From: an uncultured Verrucomicrobiales bacterium
Lineage (GTDB): Bacteria; Verrucomicrobiota; Verrucomicrobiia; Verrucomicrobiales; Akkermansiaceae
DNA length: 64,000 nt
Assembly (NCBI GenBank): GCA_905478925.1
Contig: CAJQKQ010000012.1
Location: forward strand, 1 to 64,000
Direction of reading: 5' to 3'
The stretch's first letter is position 1. Each line of letters opens with the position of its first letter. Under the pieces are notes generated by a model. The model saw only the letters and a program-made list of their open reading frames with translations, was not told where the DNA came from and searched no databases. This document shows positions 17,311-25,702 of this stretch, piece by piece. A program made the position numbers and the translations under genes.

Positions 17311-17784
17311 TCATTCCTCGTGATCGAAATCGGGCTGATCCGGCTTCTCGTCGGTACGCATCTGGTCGAGCAGCGGTTGCCGGTCTTCCAGTGAATCCCA
17401 TACCGCTTTGGAGATGTAGATCGGCGCCTCGGCACGGGCGGAGATGGCCAGGCAATCGGAAGGACGGGCGTCGAGTTCGATGATCTTCCGTTCCATGATC
17501 TCATTTTGCGCCTCGATGATGAGCCGTGCATGGAAGACATCCCCCTGGACATCATTGATGATCATTCGTGACACGTTCGCTCCGAACGCCTCCAAGGTAA
17601 GCATGTAGAGGTCGTGCGTCAGGGGGCGGGGCATGGTCTGGCCGCTCATGACCGTGTTGATTGAGAGTCCGACTGCCGGATCGATGTAAAACAGGATTGC
17701 CTTATTTCCGTCGCCAAGGAAAACCGCGCAGCCCGCCTGCGTGGGCATGAGTGCGATGATTTCTACCCGGACAAGTTCCGCCAT
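17311..17784 (-). CDS. Bifunctional nuclease family protein (DUF151)
   Basis: The 157-aa product shows the DUF151 core: GNKAILFYIDPAVGLSI, RPLTHDLYMLTLEAFGA, VSRMIINDVQGDVFHARL and the highly conserved LDARPSDCLAISARAEAPIYIS. Family members have been reported as nucleases with RNase and DNase activity in plants and archaea; the bacterial role is not settled. An acidic tail (EEDEKPDQPDFDHEE-like) ends the protein. It lies between the gamma carbonic anhydrase gene and the M29-like gene, all on the minus strand with short gaps. Confidence 0.93.
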   Translation of the reverse strand: MAELVRVEIIALMPTQAGCAVFLGDGNKAILFYIDPAVGLSINTVMSGQTMPRPLTHDLYMLTLEAFGANVSRMIINDVQGDVFHARLIIEAQNEIMERKIIELDARPSDCLAISARAEAPIYISKAVWDSLEDRQPLLDQMRTDEKPDQPDFDHEE

Positions 17785-17839
17785 GCCCGGATCATGGGCT
17801 TGTAGGAGTGGGTGTGCAACCGAAAGCGATTGTCGAGAA

Positions 17840-18349
17840 TCAGCGGTCGAGGAACTTGCGCGACTGGATGACGTATTTCAGCGCCCATCCCTTGATCTTT
17901 GACTGTTCCTCCAACGAGAGGGTTCTGACCACCTTTGCGGGAGATCCGAGCGCAAGCGAGCCCGGCGGGATAACTGTGCCGCCGGTGACGAGTGCCCCTG
18001 CGCCGACGATTGAGCGTTCGCCGATTTCCGCCCCGTCCAGGACGATCGCTCCCATGCCGATGAGTGCCTCGTCTTTCACCGTACAGGCGTGGAGGATGGC
18101 CGAGTGCCCGACAGTAACGAGTTCGCCGACGTGGCATCCGAAATCGTCGGATAAGTGGATGACTGCATTGTCTTGGACGTTGGATCGAGGTCCGATCTCG
18201 ATCCTGTTGATGTCGCCGCGGAGGGTGGTATTGTACCAGACACTGGCCTCGTCATGGATTTTCACCCGGCCGATTACATCTGCGCTTGCGGCGATGAACG
18301 CCGTCGGACTGATCTCGGGGAAATGCTCTTCATATGGTTCAATGGCCAT
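17840..18349 (-). CDS. Gamma-class carbonic anhydrase-like hexapeptide protein
   Basis: With the ATG at 18349 the protein has 169 residues; a TTG three codons upstream is less likely. It is a left-handed beta-helix of hexapeptide repeats, with SVWYNTTLRGD, IGPRSNVQDNAVIHLSD, VTVGHSAILHACTV and IGMGAIVLDGAEIG. Three histidines in the IHLSD / VGHSAILH region match the zinc ligands of gamma carbonic anhydrases (YrdA/PaaY type). Whether it hydrates CO2 or has another role cannot be told. A C-terminal helix ends the protein. Confidence 0.93.
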   Translation of the reverse strand: MAIEPYEEHFPEISPTAFIAASADVIGRVKIHDEASVWYNTTLRGDINRIEIGPRSNVQDNAVIHLSDDFGCHVGELVTVGHSAILHACTVKDEALIGMGAIVLDGAEIGERSIVGAGALVTGGTVIPPGSLALGSPAKVVRTLSLEEQSKIKGWALKYVIQSRKFLDR

Positions 18350-18362
18350 GGAGGGCAAACTA

Positions 18363-18380
18363 AACGGGGGTTTCCCCGTT
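18363..18380. promoter_or_regulatory. Short hairpin in the leader of the carbonic anhydrase-like gene
   Basis: AACGGGG (18363-18369) and CCCCGTT (18374-18380) form a perfect 7-bp stem with a GTTT loop, directly upstream of the minus-strand start codon. It could affect expression of that gene or be a leftover terminator; there is no further evidence. Confidence 0.3.
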
Positions 18381-18456
18381 GGCCAGTTTGATTCAGTGTA
18401 GGTTCCCTGTTACAAAAAAGCTCTATTGGTGGAGGTTATTGTTTCGCGAGCGATTT

Positions 18457-18802
18457 CAGGGCTCCTGCACTCGGGATGGCAAAGATTATTAAACCACAAT
18501 CGAAGCGCAGCGGAACCGGAACGAAGTGGAGATAGCCGGAGGCAAATGGACGGGCTGAAAAATTAAATCTCTCCGTCAAATTTCACAGATGACGACTCAC
18601 GAAAGTGACTGGAAACTGGTCATTACTAGAGAAAACCTCATTCGGATCCAAAAGTTCTGATTCTACTCTCTCTTATCTGTGCTTATCCGTGAGATTTGAG
18701 GAAAGGATAGTTTTGAGTGAGTTCCTCTATGTCCGCTTCACTCCCGTTGTGGTCAAAATCTCTTCAAAATTAGCAGGTTCCCCCCTTGTGTAGGAGCCCT
18801 GC
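18457..18802. repeat. Dispersed repeat copy 1 and associated inverted repeats
   Basis: Positions 18696-18802 form a block of about 107 bp that recurs almost identically at 52639-52744, differing mainly in a C-run near the end. CACAGAT (18584-18590) and ATCTGTG (18675-18681), and CAGGGCTCCT (18457-18466) and AGGAGCCCTG (18792-18801), form nested inverted pairs. The gap 18350-19075 contains no gene I can support; its open frames are short and unlike neighbouring genes. Confidence 0.85.
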
Positions 18803-19075
18803 GAGCGATTTATCGGGTTGCACTGGGCGAACTTTACGTGATTGACGGTTCAATTCCCATATCAGATCCCGAAAAATCGGTATGGAAACGCTCCCGAAAG
18901 CCCGTTTCCTTCCGGACTTCGGTACTTGACAAGGCCTTATAACTTTGTTGGTCTTCGCGCGGGATGGCTCCGTAGTCATCCCATTGTTCGATATAATAAG
19001 CGGCTTGATCTGTTGGCACCCGCGATGCTCCGGGTATTCCGCGTCGCCAAAAGCTATTTTCTCCCATCAAACATC

Positions 19076-20587
19076 ATGGATATCACTTCTCCTCTCTGGT
19101 ATGTCGCCTACGTAATCGTCCTTCTCGGCTTGGCCGGGTATGGTTCCCACAGGCTCACCATCATCTTCCTCTATCTCAAGCATGCCCGTAAGAAGCCGGT
19201 GCCTTTGGAAAACTTCAGTGAGCTGCCCTTGGTAACCATACAGCTGCCGGTTTTCAATGAGCTGCACGTGGTTGACCGCCTGCTCGATTCGGTGTCGAAG
19301 ATCGATTATCCCCAAGACAAGCTACAGATCCAGCTGCTCGACGATTCCACCGACGATACAGTGAATATCTGCCGGGAAGGGATTGCCCGCCTCGTTTCCA
19401 AGGGTTTTGATGCGGAACATATCCACCGCACCGACCGCACCGGCTACAAGGCAGGTGCGCTTGAGAACGGCACCCGTTTCGCCAAGGGTGAATACCTTTT
19501 CATACTCGATGCAGATTTCGTCCCGAATTCGGACGTTTTGCAAAAAACGATCCAATATTTCACCGACGACGGGATCGGCATGATCCAGACCCGCTGGGGT
19601 CACCTGAACCGCACTTACAACGTTCTGACACGCATCCAAGCGATGTTCCTCGACGGCCACCTCGAGCTTGAGCAGACCGCACGGAATCGTTCCGGGCGCT
19701 TTTTCACTTTCAACGGCACGGCCGGTATTTGGAGGAAATCCTGTATCGCTGACGCCGGCGGCTGGGAGCACGACACGCTCACCGAGGACATGGATCTTAG
19801 CTACCGTGCCCAGCTCAAGGGCTGGAAGTTCATTTTTCTCAATGATGTTGAGACACCTGCGGAGCTCCCGGTCGACATGGATGGCTTCAAAAGCCAACAG
19901 CATCGCTGGACAAAGGGTTCGATCCAGGTCTGTAAAAAAGTGCTTCCGGCGATATGGAAGAGCGATGTGCCTCTTTTCGTCAAAATGGAGGCGACCGCTC
20001 ACCTGACCTCGAACTTCGCTTACCTTCTACTCATCTGCCTTTGCTTCCTCATCTACCCGAACCAGCATGCACCAGATTTCGGGAAGCTGACCGCCTACAT
20101 CATCAATATCCCGATTTTCTTCTTCGCCTCCGTTTCGGTGATCCTTTTCTACCTGACCTCTCAGAAGGCACTCAGGCCTGACACCTGGTGGAAGGAGATT
20201 CCTTATCTGCCGCTTCTCCTCGCCCTCGGGATCGGGATGTCCATCACCAACGCGAAAGCGGTGATCGAAGCGCTCTGCAATCACCAGACAGCGTTCATCC
20301 GCACCCCGAAATACGGGATTGAGCAGAAAAATTCCGATTGGAAGAAAAGCAGCTACAAGGCGATGAAGTCTCTCACTCCCTTCGTTGAGTTCCTGTTCGG
20401 ATGCTTCTTCCTATTTGTTGTTGTTGAGGCCGCGATGCAGGGCAGGTGGGCTTCCGCGATTCTTTTGCTTCCATTCCCGGTCGGATTCTTCTATACATCT
20501 ACTGCGTCATTGGCACGGATGCTGCCTTCCTTCTCAAGTGCCAGAACAGTGATAACGCCAGCCGCCAACCATTCCGATTCGAACTAA
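19076..20587 (+). CDS. Membrane glycosyltransferase family 2 (cellulose synthase-like)
   Basis: The ATG at 19076 is chosen because it begins directly with a membrane helix; the open frame extends 78 codons further up to a TTG but that part overlaps non-coding-looking sequence. The 503-aa protein has an N-terminal helix (about 7-34), then a GT-A domain: LDDSTDDT at 88-95, DADF with DxD at 145-147, TED at 236-238 and QQHRW at 274-278. Three or four C-terminal membrane helices follow. This is a processive beta-glycosyltransferase layout (CESA/CSLA-like), probably polymerising or extending an exopolysaccharide or glycolipid sugar. No partner genes for cellulose export are adjacent. Confidence 0.92.
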   Translation: MDITSPLWYVAYVIVLLGLAGYGSHRLTIIFLYLKHARKKPVPLENFSELPLVTIQLPVFNELHVVDRLLDSVSKIDYPQDKLQIQLLDDSTDDTVNICREGIARLVSKGFDAEHIHRTDRTGYKAGALENGTRFAKGEYLFILDADFVPNSDVLQKTIQYFTDDGIGMIQTRWGHLNRTYNVLTRIQAMFLDGHLELEQTARNRSGRFFTFNGTAGIWRKSCIADAGGWEHDTLTEDMDLSYRAQLKGWKFIFLNDVETPAELPVDMDGFKSQQHRWTKGSIQVCKKVLPAIWKSDVPLFVKMEATAHLTSNFAYLLLICLCFLIYPNQHAPDFGKLTAYIINIPIFFFASVSVILFYLTSQKALRPDTWWKEIPYLPLLLALGIGMSITNAKAVIEALCNHQTAFIRTPKYGIEQKNSDWKKSSYKAMKSLTPFVEFLFGCFFLFVVVEAAMQGRWASAILLLPFPVGFFYTSTASLARMLPSFSSARTVITPAANHSDSN

Positions 20588-20590
20588 GAA

Positions 20591-21184
20591 ATGAAAAAAG
20601 GTATCACCCGCCTGTTTTTTTCCCTCGCAGGCGCCTTCGTCCTGTTGGCTCTGAATAGCTGTGGGCCCACGGTCGATAAGCGCAACAAGATGGTCGTCAG
20701 CGTGCGTGACCAGAAAATGCTGCTGCTGCGCGACGGCAAACCGGTCAAATCATACAAGATATCGACCTCCAAATTCGGCGTTGGTGATACCCCGAATTCA
20801 AACAGGACACCGCTTGGTCGTATGAAGGTCGCCAAGAAGATTGGCTCGGGGCAGCCTGCGGGAGCGGTTTTCAAGAGTCGCCGACCGACCGGAGAAGTGA
20901 TCAAGCCGAATGCGCCGGGTAGGGATCCGATTGTCAGTCGTATCCTCTGGCTGACCGGGACGCAATCCGCAAACAGGAACGCTTTTCGGCGCTATATTTA
21001 CATCCACGGCACTCCCGAGCACAGGCGCCTGGGAAGCCCAGCTTCCTATGGTTGCATCCGCATGGGATACAAGGATGTTGTGGATCTCTACAAGCGGGTT
21101 GGAACAGGTGCCGACGTCTACGTGATCCGCGGTTCTCTCAAGAAGACCTCAGCAACCCAGAAGAAATACACAGCTGCGAGGTAA
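20591..21184 (+). CDS. L,D-transpeptidase (YkuD) lipoprotein
   Basis: The 197-aa product has a signal sequence with a lipobox ending LALNSC (Cys24). The YkuD domain shows IHGTPEHRRLG with His139 and SYGCIRMGYKDV with the catalytic Cys155 and Arg157. Such enzymes cross-link peptidoglycan or attach lipoproteins to it. The start lies three bases after the glycosyltransferase stop, so the two are probably one transcript and both act on the envelope. Length is normal for a single-domain member. Confidence 0.95.
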   Translation: MKKGITRLFFSLAGAFVLLALNSCGPTVDKRNKMVVSVRDQKMLLLRDGKPVKSYKISTSKFGVGDTPNSNRTPLGRMKVAKKIGSGQPAGAVFKSRRPTGEVIKPNAPGRDPIVSRILWLTGTQSANRNAFRRYIYIHGTPEHRRLGSPASYGCIRMGYKDVVDLYKRVGTGADVYVIRGSLKKTSATQKKYTAAR

Positions 21185-21211
21185 TAACCTCTTGATTTCC
21201 GAAACATCAGC

Positions 21212-21241
21212 TTGACATTCCCGCTGACTTCCCACTAATTT
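21212..21241 (+). promoter_or_regulatory. Putative sigma-70 promoter of rpsT
   Basis: A perfect -35 hexamer TTGACA (21212-21217) is followed after 18 bases by TAATTT (21236-21241). It lies about 50 bp before the rpsT start codon in the only gap upstream. No experimental start is known. Confidence 0.5.
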
Positions 21242-21292
21242 CCCGCCCGCTTCGGCGTAAGCAAGTTTCCGCAACCAAATTCCTTTAATTAC

Positions 21293-21556
21293 ATGGCCAA
21301 TCATAAATCCTCAATCAAGCGCATCCGTCAGACTGTAGTTCGCACAGAGCGCAACCGCGCTGAAAAGTCCCGCATGAAGACGATCCGCAAAAAGGCGCTT
21401 GCCGCCATTGCTGCCGGCAACAAGGAGGACGCCTCCAAGGCCGCTTCTGAATTTTCGTCGGTTGTCGACAAGGCCGCCAAGCGCAACCTTATTCACCCGA
21501 ACAAGGCAGCCAACCTCAAGAGCAAGACGGCAAAGGCAATCGCTGCGATCGCCTGA
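21293..21556 (+). CDS. rpsT: 30S ribosomal protein S20
   Basis: The 87-aa basic protein begins MANHKSSIKRIRQTVV and continues RTERNRAEKSRMKT, then the typical Lys/Ala-rich helices ending PNKAANLKSKTAKAIAAIA. S20 binds 16S rRNA early in 30S assembly. It is monocistronic, with a promoter-like sequence upstream and a clear Rho-independent terminator immediately downstream. Confidence 0.98.
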   Translation: MANHKSSIKRIRQTVVRTERNRAEKSRMKTIRKKALAAIAAGNKEDASKAASEFSSVVDKAAKRNLIHPNKAANLKSKTAKAIAAIA

Positions 21557-21590
21557 TTGCTTCGCCGCTACCGGGAATTCTCCCAACCAC

Positions 21591-21622
21591 AAAGCGGGCC
21601 GGTCTTCCGGTGCCGCTTTTTT
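21591..21622 (+). terminator. Rho-independent terminator of rpsT
   Basis: AAAGCGGGCCGG (21591-21602) pairs with CCGGTGCCGCTTT (21607-21619) around a TCTT loop, and a run of six T ends at 21622. It begins 34 bases after the rpsT stop. Confidence 0.85.
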
Positions 21623-21633
21623 CATGCACGCTA

Positions 21634-21861
21634 ATGCAGGAACCACCACCAAATCGCGCTGAAGCCGCCGCAAAGATTGTTTCCAATCCGGATAACTATA
21701 AGGTTTGCGAGGGTTGTGATTCGATCGTGGGGAGAGCTACAGCCATTTGCCCGAACTGCCACAGCTTCCGCTTCGATGCGGAAACCGATTCGGTGGTTCA
21801 TCAAGCCGTGATCCTGGGTAGCCGTGAGCAGCGCTCGGTCACGGCGGAAGACCTGTCGTGA
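21634..21861 (+). CDS. Small zinc-ribbon protein
   Basis: The 75-aa protein has a CEGC and CPNC pair (Cys25, 28, 39, 42), the spacing of a zinc ribbon, and an acidic C-terminal part. An upstream in-frame ATG at 21610 lies inside the rpsT terminator, so the ATG at 21634 is chosen. Short proteins of this kind are common in Verrucomicrobiota but I know of no assigned function. It is followed after 58 bp by the beta-CASP ribonuclease gene on the same strand. Confidence 0.75.
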   Translation: MQEPPPNRAEAAAKIVSNPDNYKVCEGCDSIVGRATAICPNCHSFRFDAETDSVVHQAVILGSREQRSVTAEDLS

Positions 21862-21919
21862 CCCCACACTAACAAGATTTTCATTGCGCCGCTACCCTAC
21901 GGGGTGAAACTCGTAGCCA

Positions 21920-23317
21920 ATGAAACTCAAATTTTGTGGCGCAGCGGGAACCACCACGGGTTCACAGCATCTTCTTGAAGTAAACGGCAAGCGCATCCTG
22001 CTCGATTGCGGGTTGTACCAGGGTCGTCGCAAGGACGCGTACGAAATCAACTGCTGTTTCCCACACTACGATCCTAAATCGGTTGATGTTGTCGTCCTCT
22101 CGCACGCGCACATCGATCACAGCGGAAACCTTCCAAACCTTTCCAAAAAGGGTTTCACCGGAACGATCTTTGCGACCCACGCCACCCGTGATCTCTGCCA
22201 GATCATGTTGCGGGATTCAGCACGTATTCAGGAGCACGACATTGACTGGATGAACAAGCACCGCAAGCGCAAGGGGCTTGAGGAGGTGGAACCGCTTTAT
22301 ACCGAGCAGGATGCGGAAAAATGCCTCCGTCAGTTCGTAACCTTGGGCTATGACAGGCCGTTGCAAATTTGCGATGGGGTTGAACTCACTTTTGTAGATG
22401 CGGGTCATATTCTTGGCTCCGCCCAGATTGTGCTCGATGTGAAAGACCAGTCAGATGGGAAGCAGAAACGCTTGCTCTTTTCCGGCGATGTCGGGCGTGG
22501 TGACAGCGAAGTGCTGCGTGACCCCGTTGCGGTGAAGGACGTGGACTTTCTCCTCATGGAGAGCACCTACGGAGGGCGCGAGCACGAGGCACCTCCCGGG
22601 TTCGATACTCATTTCGCGGGTGTCATCAAAGAGGCGGTGAAACGCGGCGGGAAAATTCTCATTCCCGCCTTCGCGGTGGAAAGGACACAGAAGATTCTCT
22701 ACGTGCTAAATGAAATGTTCGTTTCCAAAGAGTTGCCACCCATCCCGGTTTACGTGGACAGTCCGCTCGCCGTCAGCGCCACGGAAATCTACAGGCTCCA
22801 TCCGGATTCCTTCAACGAGGAGGTTTATGCTGCCCTTTTCGAAAAGCAGAATCCTTTCGGCTTTGAAGACCTCACCCTGATCCGCTCGGTGAAGGGCTCG
22901 AAAGCACTGAACGACCTGGAGGGGGTCTCTATTATCATTTCCGCCTCCGGAATGTGTGAAGCCGGGCGCATCATGCACCACCTCCGAAATAACATCGAAG
23001 ATCCGAAAACCACCGTCCTGTTCGTTGGTTATTGCGCGGCACGAACTCTCGGCCGTCGCATCCGCGATGGGGAAAAAGTGGTAAGAATCCTGGGCGATGA
23101 GTTCAACGTGAACGCGAAAATTGAAATCGTGGATTCCTTTTCAGGACATGCGGATCACTCCGAGCTAGTTGATTACTACAACCGTATCGAAGGCGAGAAG
23201 ACCGGAACGTGGCTGATACACGGTGAATCGGACAGTTCCCAGGCTCTGGAAGGTGCCCTGAGGGAGGCCGGTGGCAATGTCTCAGTGGGAGAGCTCGGCA
23301 AGACCGTTGAGTTTTAG
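21920..23317 (+). CDS. Beta-CASP metallo-beta-lactamase ribonuclease
   Basis: The 465-aa protein starts with the MBL fold, motif HAHIDH (His62, His64, Asp66, His67), and has DAGHILGSAQ, FSGDVGR and a beta-CASP insert with LMESTYGGREH, VDSPLAVSATEIY and SASGMCEAGRI. It ends with the SFSGHADHSEL motif. This matches the CPSF/Ysh1-like exonuclease group found in bacteria (COG1236), which process RNA. It is separate from the ligase-associated MBL enzyme at 41885, whose signature differs. Confidence 0.93.
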   Translation: MKLKFCGAAGTTTGSQHLLEVNGKRILLDCGLYQGRRKDAYEINCCFPHYDPKSVDVVVLSHAHIDHSGNLPNLSKKGFTGTIFATHATRDLCQIMLRDSARIQEHDIDWMNKHRKRKGLEEVEPLYTEQDAEKCLRQFVTLGYDRPLQICDGVELTFVDAGHILGSAQIVLDVKDQSDGKQKRLLFSGDVGRGDSEVLRDPVAVKDVDFLLMESTYGGREHEAPPGFDTHFAGVIKEAVKRGGKILIPAFAVERTQKILYVLNEMFVSKELPPIPVYVDSPLAVSATEIYRLHPDSFNEEVYAALFEKQNPFGFEDLTLIRSVKGSKALNDLEGVSIIISASGMCEAGRIMHHLRNNIEDPKTTVLFVGYCAARTLGRRIRDGEKVVRILGDEFNVNAKIEIVDSFSGHADHSELVDYYNRIEGEKTGTWLIHGESDSSQALEGALREAGGNVSVGELGKTVEF

Positions 23318-23387
23318 ACCCCATCAAAGGCTTGATATCGGAGGGTGATCCGAAGCAGACTCCCGCCCCTCTTCGGGGAAACCTGTC

Positions 23388-24329
23388 ATGCCTTCCAATC
23401 AAGAAATTCGCGTTTTCGCCCCGGCGACCGTTGCTAACGTCGCCTGTGGCTATGATGTTCTCGGGTTTGCGATCGACTCTCCGGGAGACGAGGTTGTCGT
23501 CCGTCATTCCCAGAAGCCCGGACTCCAAATCACCAGTATCACCGGAGACGGTGGAAAACTCCCCAAGGAACCGTCGAAGAACACCGCAGGTGTGGCCGCA
23601 CTGGATCTGCTCAAGCATCTCGGGATGCTGGATCGCGGGATCGAGATGGAGATCCACAAGAAAATGCCCTTCGGGTCCGGGCTCGGCTCGTCCTCGGCGT
23701 CTGCGGTTGCGGGGGTGTATGCTGTGAACAAGTTGATCGGAGAACCGCTCTCGAAGCGGCAGCTACTTCCTTTCGCGATGACCGGCGAGGCTTCGGCCGA
23801 CGGTGCTTGGCATGCCGACAACGTCGGTCCGTGCCTTCTCGGAGGCATCGTGTTCATCCGCTCGAATGAGGAGCTGGATATCGCCGAGATCCCGGCTCCG
23901 AAAAACCTATGGGCTGCGGTTGTCCATCCGGATATTGAGATACTCACCAAGGTAGCCCGCGAGATTCTGCCCAAGGAAATCCCACTTGAGAACGCGACCC
24001 AGCAGATTGGCAACCTAGGCGGACTCATTCTCGGTCTGATGCAGGAAGACTACGGCCTCATTTCCCGCTCCATTCATGATGTCATCGCCGAGCCACGTCG
24101 CCAGAAGCTCATCCCTGATTTTTACAAGGCGAAGCGTGCCGCACTTTCCGCTGGAGCGCTCGGGTTTTCTATTTCCGGTGCAGGCCCTTCCGTTTTTGCG
24201 CTTTGCGAAGGGGAAGAGATCGCCACGAAGGTGGGAATCGCTGTCGAAAAGGTTTTCAGCGCCATTCCGATCAATTGCCAAGTTCATGTGTCCAGGATCA
24301 ACCCTCGCGGGGTTCATGTCGTTGACTGA
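23388..24329 (+). CDS. thrB: Homoserine kinase
   Basis: The 313-aa GHMP kinase begins with VFAPATVANVACGYDVLGFA, carries the ATP-binding loop MPFGSGLGSSSASAVAG, and ends with the SISGAGPSVFALC block. It phosphorylates homoserine for threonine synthesis. thrC follows after 18 bp, giving a thrBC operon. Confidence 0.97.
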   Translation: MPSNQEIRVFAPATVANVACGYDVLGFAIDSPGDEVVVRHSQKPGLQITSITGDGGKLPKEPSKNTAGVAALDLLKHLGMLDRGIEMEIHKKMPFGSGLGSSSASAVAGVYAVNKLIGEPLSKRQLLPFAMTGEASADGAWHADNVGPCLLGGIVFIRSNEELDIAEIPAPKNLWAAVVHPDIEILTKVAREILPKEIPLENATQQIGNLGGLILGLMQEDYGLISRSIHDVIAEPRRQKLIPDFYKAKRAALSAGALGFSISGAGPSVFALCEGEEIATKVGIAVEKVFSAIPINCQVHVSRINPRGVHVVD

Positions 24330-24347
24330 TTAGATAAAGAGTTTTTC

Positions 24348-25652
24348 GTGAAATACCATTCCACCAACAACCTCGGCCATCGGGTCGATCTCAAGGAGGC
24401 GATTCTCCGCTCTCTGCCGCCGGACAACGGGCTCTACATGCCGGATGTGCTGCCGGTGCTTGGTGAAGGCTTCTGGGGGAAATGGAGAGGTCTCAGTTTT
24501 CAGGAAATCGGGTTCGCTGTCGCGGAGGCGTTTTTCGGGGAGGACGTAGCCGCCGATGATCTGAGGAAGATCGTCGATGGCACGCTTGAGTTCGATGCAC
24601 CGGTGGTGACGCTGGAGCCGAAAGATCACATTCTGGAATTATTTCATGGTCCGACCCTTGCTTTTAAGGATTTCGGGGCACGGTTCATGGCGCGACTGAT
24701 GGCTCATCTGACGAAGGATGAGGATCGCATGCTGACGGTTCTAGTGGCGACCTCCGGTGATACCGGTGGGGCGGTGGCCTCGGCGTTTCATAATGTGCCG
24801 GGGACGCGGGTGGTGATCCTTTATCCGAAGGGCAAGGTTTCCGGGCTCCAGGAGAAACAATTGACGGCTTTGGGTGGAAATATCACGGCGCTCGAGATCG
24901 AGGGGAGCTTCGATGATTGTCAGGCGCTGGTGAAGAAGGCGTTTCTTGATCGGGAACTTTCGGAGCGAATGAACCTGACGTCGGCGAACTCGATCAACCT
25001 TTCAAGGCTGGTGCCACAGAGTTTCTACTACATCCATAGTGCTCGGAAAATCGAAGCGGGCGTGAAGCCTGTTTTCGTTATTCCTTCCGGGAATTTTGGG
25101 AACCTTACCGCTGGCCTGCTTGCGCGTCAGCTAGGCCTTCCCGTTGAAAAGTTCGTGGCTGCAACCAACAGGAACGATGTTGTTCCGCGCTACTTGGCCA
25201 AGGGGCAATACGAGCCGTTGCCGAGCATTTCTACGATCTCGAATGCAATGGACGTGGGCGCTCCGTCCAATTTTGTACGCATGACTGCGCTGTTCGGAAA
25301 TTCCTGGGAACAGATCAAGGAATGCATAAGCGGCGTTAGTTTCACCGATCAGGAAACGCGCGATGCGATCCGTGAGGTGAAAGCCAAGTTTGGCTACGAG
25401 ATCGACCCGCATGGGGCGGTTGGTTGGCTGGCTGCGAGGAAATATCGTGAGGAGAATCCAGGTTCGGAGACGATCACGCTGGAGACGGCGCATCCGGCGA
25501 AGTTTCCAGATGTGATGGATGCCGAGCTTGGCGAAGGGACTGTGGAGGTGCCAGAGAGGCTAGCGATCCTTGCTGATAAGAAGAAGGTCGCGAGCCTGTT
25601 GCCGAAAGATTGGGAAACGTTCCGGGCTTGGCTCGGGGGAAATATTTCCTGA
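24348..25652 (+). CDS. thrC: Threonine synthase
   Basis: The 434-aa PLP enzyme starts at a GTG (24348) with KYHSTNNLGHRVDLKEAI. The PLP lysine is in HGPTLAFKDFGARF, and VATSGDTGGAVASAF and FVIPSGNFGNLTAG supply phosphate-binding loops. It converts O-phosphohomoserine to threonine. The GTG start is preferred since the conserved N-terminal sequence begins immediately after it. Convergent with nuoN. Confidence 0.97.
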   Translation: MKYHSTNNLGHRVDLKEAILRSLPPDNGLYMPDVLPVLGEGFWGKWRGLSFQEIGFAVAEAFFGEDVAADDLRKIVDGTLEFDAPVVTLEPKDHILELFHGPTLAFKDFGARFMARLMAHLTKDEDRMLTVLVATSGDTGGAVASAFHNVPGTRVVILYPKGKVSGLQEKQLTALGGNITALEIEGSFDDCQALVKKAFLDRELSERMNLTSANSINLSRLVPQSFYYIHSARKIEAGVKPVFVIPSGNFGNLTAGLLARQLGLPVEKFVAATNRNDVVPRYLAKGQYEPLPSISTISNAMDVGAPSNFVRMTALFGNSWEQIKECISGVSFTDQETRDAIREVKAKFGYEIDPHGAVGWLAARKYREENPGSETITLETAHPAKFPDVMDAELGEGTVEVPERLAILADKKKVASLLPKDWETFRAWLGGNIS

Positions 25653-25683
25653 CCAGGTTCAGGTCCAGATCCAGAGACGGCTC

Positions 25684-25702
25684 CGGCGACCGAAGATCGC
25701 CG
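25684..25702. terminator. Short hairpin between thrC and nuoN
   Basis: CGGCGA and TCGCCG form a 6-bp stem with a 7-base loop abutting the nuoN stop codon. There is no T-run; a weak candidate for the convergent gap. Confidence 0.3.

Noticed and set aside
18842-19075. N-terminal extension of the glycosyltransferase from a TTG at 18842
   Set aside because: The 78 extra residues have no membrane or GT character, and the helix expected at the N-terminus begins right at the ATG at 19076.
23360-23385. A CCCC/GGGG mini-hairpin before thrB as a riboswitch or attenuator
   Set aside because: Only four base pairs and no leader peptide or T-box features are visible.
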